Assembly (NCBI GenBank): GCA_029778515.1
Contig: JAKOQD010000200.1
Location: 1-5,661, forward strand
DNA: 5,661 nt
Direction: 5' to 3'
DNA from: Actinomycetes bacterium
GTDB taxonomy: Bacteria > Actinomycetota > Actinomycetes > Propionibacteriales > Propionibacteriaceae
A program made the position numbers and the translations under genes. This document shows positions 1-4,681 of this stretch, in pieces (positions within the stretch are counted from its first letter, which is position 1; each line of letters begins with the position of its first letter). The notes beneath the pieces were generated by a model, which saw nothing but the letters and a program-made list of their open reading frames with translations, was not told the origin of the DNA and ran no database searches.

Positions 1-122
1 GCGAGTTCCTCGCCGCGTTCCCACAGCTTCATGGACTCCGACAACGGCACGCTGCCGGTCTCGAGTTGCCGGACGATCTCGACCAGCTGGTCGCGGGCCT
101 CTTCGTAGCTGAGCTTGGTCAT
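1..122 (-). CDS. xseB: Exodeoxyribonuclease VII small subunit (partial, 3' end outside window)
   Basis: This is the small subunit of exonuclease VII, which binds the XseA catalytic subunit in a cytoplasmic complex that degrades single-stranded DNA to oligonucleotides. Reading leftward from ATG at 122, the first 40 residues begin MTKLSYEEARDQLVEIVRQ and continue with LETGSVPLSESMKLWERGEEL. This fits the XseB family pattern: a Y-E-E-A start, a helix with L..IV..LE.G, then L.ESM.LWERG before a second helix. Family members are usually 70-80 residues, so about half is visible and the rest runs off the left edge. The ATG overlaps the xseA stop codon (ATGA at 119-122), so translation is probably coupled to xseA. 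No separate promoter is needed. Confidence 0.93.
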   Translation of the reverse strand, partial: MTKLSYEEARDQLVEIVRQLETGSVPLSESMKLWERGEEL

Positions 123-1345
123 GGCTGCTCCTGGGGTTCGACATCGGTGACGGTCAGTTCGAGGCGTCCGTCCGCGAGACGGGCGGTGATCGCGGCGCCC
201 ACGCTGGTGGCCGCGACTCGATCGACGGTGCCGCCATCGGCGTCCGCGAGGATCGCGTAGCCGCGGTTTAGCGTGGCGCGGGGTGACAACGAGCGCACCC
301 GCTCGATGGTGTGTCCGAGGCCCAGCTGCTCCTCGCGGAGCCGCGCCTCGATCGCTCGCCGCAGCCGCGTTTCCTGGTGCGCCAGCCGTTCGCGATGCCC
401 CTCCAGCGACGCGGACGGGTCGCGCAGCACCGGACGGCTGCGCAGTTCGGCGAGACGACGCGTTTCGGTGCCCGCCCGGTTCAGCACGGCCTGTCGCACC
501 CGGCCGATCGCGTGCGCGATCGCCGTGGCTTCCGCGGTCGCGTCCGGCACCACCCGTTTGGCGGCGTCCGTCGGCGTGGACGCGCGCAGGTCGGCCACCA
601 GATCGAGGATGGGGGTGTCGGTCTCGTGTCCGATCGCGCTCACCACGGGCGTCCGGCACGCGTGAACGGCGCGCACCAGCGCCTCGTCGCTGAACGGCAA
701 CAGGTCTTCCAACGAGCCGCCGCCCCTGGCGATGATGATGACGTCCACCTCCGGCATGCGGTCCAGCGCCCGGACCGCATCGATCAACTGCTCGACCGCA
801 GCTGCGCCCTGCACCAGCGTGTGCCGCACCTCCAGCACGGCGGCCGGCCAGCGGCGTCCGATGTTCTCGACCACGTCGCGCTCCGCCGCGCTCTGCGTTC
901 CGGTGATCAACCCGATCCTTCGCGGCAGGAAGGGCAAGCGCTTCTTCAGCGCCGGGTCGAACAGGCCTTCGGCCTGCAGCATGCGTTTGCGCTGCTCGAT
1001 CGCGGCCAGCAGCCGACCCTCCCCGGACGCACGCAGCTCGCGGCATTCGAAGGTCAGGCTGCCCGACTTGCTCCACACCGTCGGACGTACCCACGCTGCC
1101 ACCACGGTGCCTTCGGTTAGGGGACCGGCGGCGTCCAGCACGGCGAGTGAGGTGGAGAGGGTCACCGAGACTTCAGCCAGGGTGTCGCGCATGGTTAGGA
1201 ACTGGGTTACCGATCCGGCGCGGCGCTTGATCTCAATCAGTTGGCCTTCCACCCAGATCGGGTTCAGCCGTTCGACCCACTGCTTGGTCGCGGCGACCAC
1301 AGCTCGCAGCGGTTGGGGCTGCTCCGGCGAACTCGGCATTGGCAC
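119..1345 (-). CDS. xseA: Exodeoxyribonuclease VII large (catalytic) subunit
   Basis: This is the catalytic subunit of exonuclease VII, a metal-independent nuclease for single-stranded DNA used in repair and recombination. The 408-residue product is of normal family length. Residues about 13-105 form the N-terminal OB-fold (WVEGQLIEIKRRAGSVTQF at 31-49). The catalytic domain follows with PRRIGLITG (141-149), the conserved RGGGSLEDLLPFSDE (207-221), and GHETDTPILDLVADLRASTP (239-258) leading into TDAA. A charged helical arm spans about 265-350, and the closing SPRATLNRGYAIL motif is at 354-366. The start is taken as GTG 1345 because a TAGCGT -10 box lies 6 bases before it and no Shine-Dalgarno is visible, suggesting a leaderless mRNA. 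ATG 1339, two codons in, is the alternative. The gene is followed by xseB with a 4-base overlap and diverges from ispH across a 224-base gap. Confidence 0.96.
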   Translation of the reverse strand: MPMPSSPEQPQPLRAVVAATKQWVERLNPIWVEGQLIEIKRRAGSVTQFLTMRDTLAEVSVTLSTSLAVLDAAGPLTEGTVVAAWVRPTVWSKSGSLTFECRELRASGEGRLLAAIEQRKRMLQAEGLFDPALKKRLPFLPRRIGLITGTQSAAERDVVENIGRRWPAAVLEVRHTLVQGAAAVEQLIDAVRALDRMPEVDVIIIARGGGSLEDLLPFSDEALVRAVHACRTPVVSAIGHETDTPILDLVADLRASTPTDAAKRVVPDATAEATAIAHAIGRVRQAVLNRAGTETRRLAELRSRPVLRDPSASLEGHRERLAHQETRLRRAIEARLREEQLGLGHTIERVRSLSPRATLNRGYAILADADGGTVDRVAATSVGAAITARLADGRLELTVTDVEPQEQP

Positions 1346-1351
1346 ATGCTC

Positions 1352-1357
1352 ACGCTA
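1352..1357 (-). promoter_or_regulatory. xseA: Candidate -10 box for xseA, leaderless spacing
   Basis: On the minus strand the hexamer reads TAGCGT, fitting the actinobacterial TANNNT consensus. Its last base is at 1352, so a start of transcription about 7 bases on falls at 1345, the first base of the xseA GTG codon. No convincing -35 box is visible. The assignment rests on the motif and its spacing only. Confidence 0.45.
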
Positions 1358-1388
1358 GCGGGCGGTGCTGACACCGGTCGGATCGGCC

Positions 1389-1436
1389 CGAACGCGCGCG
1401 CCGGTGTCGAACCGAACGCGTACGCCGGTGTCGAAT
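1389..1436. repeat. Two tandem copies of an imperfect 24-bp unit
   Basis: Unit 1 (1389-1412) and unit 2 (1413-1436) match at 21 of 24 positions. Both begin CGAACGCG and contain GCCGGTGTCGAA. They differ at unit positions 9-10 (CG versus TA) and at the last base (C versus T). CCGGTGTC in each copy (1401-1408 and 1425-1432) is the reverse complement of GACACCGG at 1370-1377. A further GGTGTC lies at 1495-1500. The repeats sit between the xseA and ispH promoters and could be operator sites or a local duplication. Confidence 0.7.
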
Positions 1437-1516
1437 GGGACAAAGCTGCCAGTCGACGCGCCGGATCGCCGACCAGCGCGACGAGTCGTCGGCTGGTGTC
1501 AGGTCTGTCCCATTCG
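1432..1516. repeat. 11-bp inverted repeat enclosing a strong internal hairpin
   Basis: CGAATGGGACA at 1432-1442 is repeated as its exact reverse complement, TGTCCCATTCG, at 1506-1516. Inside this 63-base span is a second symmetrical element. ACCAGC (1472-1477) and CGACG (1479-1483) pair with CGTCG (1487-1491) and GCTGGT (1492-1497), leaving an AGT loop and one unpaired G at 1478. This gives 11 pairs. The left arm overlaps the end of the second 24-bp repeat. The element lies upstream of both divergent genes. It may be a pair of protein-binding half-sites or a folded transcript; nothing shows which. Confidence 0.6.
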
Positions 1517-1556
1517 GTCACGCGAGGGTCCGTCAGGGGCCACCGGTCACGCGACG

Positions 1557-1562
1557 TAGAAT
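1557..1562 (+). promoter_or_regulatory. ispH: Candidate -10 box for ispH, leaderless spacing
   Basis: TAGAAT fits TANNNT well. Seven bases separate it from ATG 1570, so transcription probably starts at or next to the A of that codon. This would explain the absence of a Shine-Dalgarno site before ispH. No clear -35 element is seen; GTCAGG at 1532-1537 is a weak candidate with a long 19-base spacer. Confidence 0.5.
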
Positions 1563-1569
1563 CGTGCCC

Positions 1570-2535
1570 ATGCCAGATGCCAAGCGAGTGGTGGTCGCCG
1601 CGCCCCGGGGCTATTGCGCCGGTGTGGATCGCGCAGTGGTCACCGTGGAGAAAGCGCTGGACGTCTACGGTCCGCCGGTCTACGTGCGCAAGCAGATCGT
1701 GCACAACCGGCACGTGGTCGAGGACCTGGAGGCCCGCGGCGCGATCTTCGTTGAAGAACTGGCCGAGGTGCCCGTGGGTGCAACGGTCGTCTTCTCCGCG
1801 CACGGGGTTTCGCCGGCGGTTCATGCCGAGGCCGCCGATCGCGGGCTCAAGACGATCGATGCCACCTGTCCGCTGGTGACCAAGGTGCACAACGAGGCCA
1901 AGCGGTTTGCCGGCCAGGGCATCCAGATCCTGCTGATCGGGCACGCCGGCCACGAAGAGGTCGAGGGGACGACCGGCGAGGCTCCGGAGCACATCACGCT
2001 GGTGCAGCACCCCGATGATGTGGCGGGAGTCGAACTTGCCGACCCGAGCAAGGTCGCCTGGCTGAGCCAGACCACGCTCAGTGTCGATGAGACCTGGGAG
2101 ACGGTCGGACGCCTGCGGGAGAAGTTCCCGGCGCTGATGGACCCGCCCAGCGACGACATCTGCTACGCCACCCAGAACCGCCAGTCGGCGGTCAAGCAGA
2201 TCGCCGCGCATTCCGACCTGGTGATCGTCGTCGGGTCCAGGAATTCGTCGAACTCGGTGCGCCTGGTGGAGGTCGCGCTGGAGGCGGGCGCGAAGGCCTC
2301 CTATCGTGTTGACAACGCCAGCGAGATCGACGAAGCCTGGCTGGACGGCGTGCGCTCAGTCGGCGTCACCTCTGGCGCCTCGGTGCCGGACGCGCTGGTA
2401 CAGGGCGTGCTTGATTTCCTCACCGAGCGCGGATTCCCGCCCGCGGTGGAGGAGCGGCTGACCGAGGAGAACCTCACCTTCGCCCTGCCGCCGGAGCTCC
2501 GTAAGGACCTGCGCCGCAAGACCATCGGCGACTGA
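1570..2535 (+). CDS. ispH: 4-hydroxy-3-methylbut-2-enyl diphosphate reductase (IspH/LytB)
   Basis: This enzyme catalyses the final step of the MEP pathway, the reductive dehydroxylation of HMBPP to isopentenyl and dimethylallyl diphosphate, using a 4Fe-4S cluster in the cytoplasm. The 321-residue product has all three cluster cysteines: C16 ([12 protein letters not shown]), C100 ([12 protein letters not shown]) and C198 ([11 protein letters not shown]). Substrate-binding and catalytic motifs are also present: H45 (IVHN), H78 (SAHGV), H128 and E130 (GHEEVEGT), TT at 168-169 ([10 protein letters not shown]) and SRNSSNS (223-229). GVTSGASVP (265-273) is the expected C-terminal motif. The open frame extends upstream to 1435, but homology begins only at ATG 1570, and the TAGAAT box placed for a leaderless start supports that codon. 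GTG 1564 is in frame but too close to the box. It is monocistronic in this window and diverges from xseA. Confidence 0.97.
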   Translation: MPDAKRVVVAAPRGYCAGVDRAVVTVEKALDVYGPPVYVRKQIVHNRHVVEDLEARGAIFVEELAEVPVGATVVFSAHGVSPAVHAEAADRGLKTIDATCPLVTKVHNEAKRFAGQGIQILLIGHAGHEEVEGTTGEAPEHITLVQHPDDVAGVELADPSKVAWLSQTTLSVDETWETVGRLREKFPALMDPPSDDICYATQNRQSAVKQIAAHSDLVIVVGSRNSSNSVRLVEVALEAGAKASYRVDNASEIDEAWLDGVRSVGVTSGASVPDALVQGVLDFLTERGFPPAVEERLTEENLTFALPPELRKDLRRKTIGD

Positions 2536-2565
2536 CGGGCTCCTCGGCGCTCGACCACCCGATCA

Positions 2566-2617
2566 GAGACGATTCCTGAGCTTGTCGACGGGCATGTGCC
2601 CATCGTCTCCTCAGGGA
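2566..2617 (+). terminator. Overlapping inverted repeats after ispH, possible terminator
   Basis: GAGACGAT (2566-2573) pairs exactly with ATCGTCTC (2602-2609). GGGC (2590-2593) pairs with GCCC (2598-2601) around ATGT, directly abutting the first 3' arm. A competing pairing joins TTCCTGAG (2573-2580) to CTCAGGGA (2610-2617) with one G-U. The two long pairings cross, so they are alternatives or a pseudoknot. The element begins 30 bases after the ispH stop and has no U-tract. That weakens a classical terminator call, although actinobacterial terminators often lack one. It could instead belong to control of the downstream operon. Confidence 0.35.
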
Positions 2618-2631
2618 CGGGTTCGAGGGCA

Positions 2632-2640
2632 TGCTAATGT
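2632..2640 (+). promoter_or_regulatory. Extended -10 promoter for the Cys-leader/urocanase-like operon
   Basis: TGC followed by TAATGT (2635-2640) is an extended -10 element (TGN plus TANNNT). Transcription would start near A2647, about 38 bases before the GTG of the cysteine-rich leader ORF. There is no good -35 match near 2612-2618, as is common for extended -10 promoters. It is the best promoter candidate between ispH and the leader ORF. Confidence 0.45.
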
Positions 2641-2672
2641 CTCCCCACGATGCCGATTGACGATTCAATTTA

Positions 2673-2678
2673 GGGAGG
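2673..2678 (+). promoter_or_regulatory. Strong Shine-Dalgarno site of the Cys-rich leader ORF
   Basis: GGGAGG lies 6 bases before GTG 2685, continuing as GTGGGCT. It is the best ribosome-binding site in the window and decides the start of the short ORF. GGTGGG at 2677-2682 overlaps it and is complementary to CCCACC at three downstream places (2737, 2775 and 2857), so the site could be masked by local RNA pairing. Confidence 0.75.
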
Positions 2679-2684
2679 TGGGCT

Positions 2685-2759
2685 GTGCACGAACGTTGTT
2701 GTCGCATGTGTTGTCGGGCGATGTGTTGTCGTGGCACCCACCGCTCGGACTGTTGCTGA
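2685..2759 (+). CDS. Cysteine-rich leader peptide (24 aa), putative cysteine-responsive attenuator
   Basis: This short ORF starts at GTG behind a strong Shine-Dalgarno and ends at TGA 2757-2759. Its product begins MHERCCRMCCRAMCCRG and ends THRSDCC. Eight of 24 residues are cysteine, all in four adjacent pairs (5-6, 9-10, 14-15, 23-24). Seven of the eight codons are TGT, the less usual cysteine codon in GC-rich genomes. It has no signal peptide and no CxxC spacing of a metal-binding protein. Short ORFs with consecutive cysteine codons upstream of sulfur genes are described in mycobacteria as cysteine-responsive attenuators, although those examples are leaderless. Here the ORF lies 167 bases before a urocanase-like gene and a DUF917 gene linked to sulfur release, which fits that role. 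Ribosome stalling at low Cys-tRNA would be the signal. A small metal- or redox-active peptide is less likely. Confidence 0.72.
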   Translation: MHERCCRMCCRAMCCRGTHRSDCC

Positions 2760-2830
2760 GGGCACAGCTTCCAACCCACCAAGCCGACCACTAGGTCGAG
2801 CCCCGCGAATCGTTCAAAGCAGCCGCTCCA
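2760..2830 (+). promoter_or_regulatory. C-rich, G-poor stretch after the leader ORF, possible Rho-loading region
   Basis: The RNA after the leader stop codon is C-rich and G-poor. From 2768 to 2794, 13 of 27 bases are C and only 3 are G. There is no long hairpin with a U-tract. Such unstructured C-rich RNA is the usual type of Rho entry site. It would become free of ribosomes when the leader is translated to its end, giving a way to stop transcription when cysteine is plentiful. This is an inference from composition only. Confidence 0.3.
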
Positions 2831-2871
2831 GCCGATATTTCGGCACTGTGGCTCCGCCCACCGGAGGTCAC
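2831..2871 (+). promoter_or_regulatory. Two adjacent hairpins, the second masking a GGAGG sequence
   Basis: GCCGA (2831-2835) pairs with TCGGC (2840-2844) around a TATT loop. Next, CTCCG (2852-2856) pairs with CGGAG (2862-2866) around CCCAC. GTG (2848-2850) and CAC (2869-2871) can extend that stem past a small internal loop. The second hairpin contains GGAGG (2863-2867), the only Shine-Dalgarno-like sequence before the urocanase-like gene. No ATG, GTG or TTG follows at normal distance; the in-frame codon 5 bases on is GTT 2873. The hairpins could control translation or may be incidental. Confidence 0.35.
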
Positions 2872-2926
2872 CGTTTCTAGTCCCGGCGCATCCGCCCGTC
2901 CCAGCAGCATCCTCGCCGGCCCCGGC

Positions 2927-4681
2927 GTGCCGATCGTCGCCCAGCGCGGCGGTGAACTCCGCGCCCGGAACTGGCGTGCGGAGGGTCTGCTGCGGATGTT
3001 CGAGAATGTCCTCGAAGTCGCTGAGTCTCCCGACGAGTTGATCGTGTATGCGTCCCTCGGTAAGGCGGCCCGCTCCTGGCCGGACGCCCACGCCATCGTC
3101 AACGCCCTGCTCGAACTGGACGAAGCCGAGACCTTGGTGCTCGCCTCCGGTGCGCCGGTCGGCGTGCTGAGCACCGGCACGCCCGCACCGCTGGTGCTCT
3201 CGGCGGTCAACAACACAGTCGGACGCTGGTCGGACGCAGACCGCTTCTACGCTCGCGCCGCCGCCGGCCAGACGATGTGGGGTGGGCTCACTGCGGCGGC
3301 GTGGCAGTACATCGGCCGGCAGGGAGTGCTGCAGGGCACCTACGAGCTGTTCGGCACGATCGCTCGGACGCACTTCGGGGCCGCACCCGGATCGGAGGCG
3401 GACGCCCTCTCCGGCCGCTGGGTGCTCACCTCCGGCCTCGGCGGCATGGGCTCCGCGCAGCCGATCAGCGCACGCATGCTTGGTCTGAGTTCCCTAACGG
3501 CCGAGGTGGACCCCGTGAAGGCCGAACGCCTAATGGCTACCGGAGCGCTCGACCTGGTCACCGAAAGCCTTGACGACGCCCTGGCCGCACTGCATCAGGC
3601 CAAGTCGGCAGCGGAGACTGTCGCGATCGCGCTGCTCGCCAACGCAGCGGACGTCTTCGCAGAGATCGCCGCGCGTGGGGTCGTCCCCGACATCGTCACC
3701 GACCAGACAGCTGCCCACGACGCCCGTTACGGCTACCTGCCGCGCGGCTACGACCTCGCCGGCTGGCGGACGCTTCGGGAGACCCAGCCTCGGCAGGTGG
3801 AGCGCGACGCGCGTGCGTCCATCGCTGCGCAGGTGGAGGCCATGCTGGCCCTCGCGACCGCTGGCGCGGTGGTGTTCGAGAACGGCAACAACCTGCGGGT
3901 GCAGGCGATCGAGCATCTCGGTGCGGCCGCGACCGATCAAGTGAACCGCATTCCGGGCTTCATGGAGGCCTATCTGAGGCCGCTGTTCGCCCGGGGGATC
4001 GGGCCGTTCCGATGGGTGGCGCTCTCGGGTTCGGTAGCAGACCAACTGGTGCTGGATGACCTCGCTGCCCGTTCGTTCCCGCGGCGCCCTGAGGTCGCGC
4101 GCTGGATCGAACTGGCTCGTGAGTACGTGCCGCAGCAGGGCCTGCCAGCCAGGTCCTGCTGGCTGGGACATGGCGAACGCTCGGCGTTCGCGGTGGCGGT
4201 CAACGAGCTGGTCGCGGACGGCACGCTGGTCGCGCCGGTGCTGTTCAGTCGTGACCATCTCGACTCCGCGGCCATGACCCACCCGCGAATCGGCACCGAA
4301 GGCATGCGGGACGGCTCGGACGGGTCCACCGACTTCCCGCTCCTTGACGGGATGCTTCTCGCCGCTACCGGTGCCGACCTGGTGGCCATCCACTCCGGAG
4401 GTGGCGGGTACTCGGGTTGGATGCAGTCGGCCGGTGTCTCGATCGTCGCGGACGGGCGTGCCGAGACGGCCGTCCGGCTGCGTCGCGCCCTCGACGCTGA
4501 CACCGGTCTCGGCGTGCTGCGCCACGCCTCCGCAGGGTATACCGAGGCCGAGGCCAGCGTGGCCGCCGGCGGCGAGACCGGGGAGGCGCCGGTCAACTGG
4601 GTGCGTCCAGCTTCACCGTCATCCCGGCGTACGTCCGGTCATTGGAACGACAGTTCAGCCAGCGTTAGGGAGAACCGATGA
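2927..4681 (+). CDS. Urocanase-family hydratase, probably S-methyl-thiourocanate hydratase
   Basis: This belongs to the urocanase family, NAD+-dependent cytoplasmic enzymes that add water to urocanate-type substrates. Counting from GTG 2927 (584 residues; family about 550), the following are seen: GRWVLTSGLGGMGSAQP (163-179), NAADVF (239-244), VTDQTAAHD (257-265), GYLP (269-272), RPLFARGIGPFRW (351-363), QGLPARSCW (404-412) with catalytic-type C411, and DHLDS (443-447). Several positions differ from true HutU: YGGIGRAARNW is YASLGKAARSW (41-51), YGQMTAGSW is WGGLTAAAW (118-126), FDYGNN is FENGNN (317-322), RETEAM is IGTEGM (455-460) and HHGGGVGMG is HSGGGGYSG (489-497). No other hut genes are seen here. 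The partner is DUF917, with an ATGA overlap. S-methyl-thiourocanate is therefore favoured over urocanate or thiourocanate as substrate. No Shine-Dalgarno precedes GTG 2927, although the frame is open from 2795. The last 30 residues look unlike the family and may reflect a frame change. Confidence 0.85.
   Translation: MPIVAQRGGELRARNWRAEGLLRMFENVLEVAESPDELIVYASLGKAARSWPDAHAIVNALLELDEAETLVLASGAPVGVLSTGTPAPLVLSAVNNTVGRWSDADRFYARAAAGQTMWGGLTAAAWQYIGRQGVLQGTYELFGTIARTHFGAAPGSEADALSGRWVLTSGLGGMGSAQPISARMLGLSSLTAEVDPVKAERLMATGALDLVTESLDDALAALHQAKSAAETVAIALLANAADVFAEIAARGVVPDIVTDQTAAHDARYGYLPRGYDLAGWRTLRETQPRQVERDARASIAAQVEAMLALATAGAVVFENGNNLRVQAIEHLGAAATDQVNRIPGFMEAYLRPLFARGIGPFRWVALSGSVADQLVLDDLAARSFPRRPEVARWIELAREYVPQQGLPARSCWLGHGERSAFAVAVNELVADGTLVAPVLFSRDHLDSAAMTHPRIGTEGMRDGSDGSTDFPLLDGMLLAATGADLVAIHSGGGGYSGWMQSAGVSIVADGRAETAVRLRRALDADTGLGVLRHASAGYTEAEASVAAGGETGEAPVNWVRPASPSSRRTSGHWNDSSASVRENR
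4668..4672 (+). promoter_or_regulatory. Shine-Dalgarno site of the DUF917 gene
   Basis: GGGAG lies 5 bases before ATG 4678 and inside the 3' end of the urocanase-like frame. It supports ATG 4678 as the start and allows re-initiation or coupled translation across the ATGA overlap. Confidence 0.7.

Noticed and set aside
1403..1420. LexA-type SOS box in GTGTCGAACCGAACGCG
   Set aside because: The actinobacterial box needs CGAAC followed after four bases by GTTCG. Only direct GAAC copies occur here, without the inverted half.
1389..1436. CRISPR array
   Set aside because: There are only two directly adjoining 24-bp units with no spacers and no cas genes.
1435..1569. N-terminal extension of ispH to ATG 1435
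   Set aside because: The 45 extra residues show no IspH homology, cover the repeat and hairpin cluster, and lie upstream of the -10 box matched to ATG 1570.
1264..2211. 315-codon minus-strand frame across ispH
   Set aside because: It overlaps both IspH motifs and the xseA start region and has no recognisable domain; IspH on the plus strand is unambiguous.
2657..2662. TTGACG as a -35 box
   Set aside because: The matching -10 position near 2680 holds the ribosome-binding site and no TANNNT sequence.
2582..2794. 70-codon plus-strand frame covering the leader region
   Set aside because: It has no Shine-Dalgarno at its ATG, begins upstream of the proposed transcription start, and is in a different frame from the Cys-rich ORF, which has the strong ribosome-binding site.
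2474..3373. 299-codon minus-strand frame across the ispH-urocanase gap
   Set aside because: Antisense to two real coding regions and to the leader; no motifs and no credible start site.
3530..4525. 331-codon open frame on the minus strand opposite the urocanase-like gene
   Set aside because: It is a shadow of the plus-strand gene in GC-rich DNA. Its translation is His/Arg/Gly-rich with no recognisable domain, while the plus strand has clear urocanase motifs.
2927..4681. Ordinary histidine-degradation urocanase (hutU)
   Set aside because: No hut neighbours are seen, several conserved HutU active-site motifs are changed, and the coupled partner is DUF917. It remains possible but less likely.
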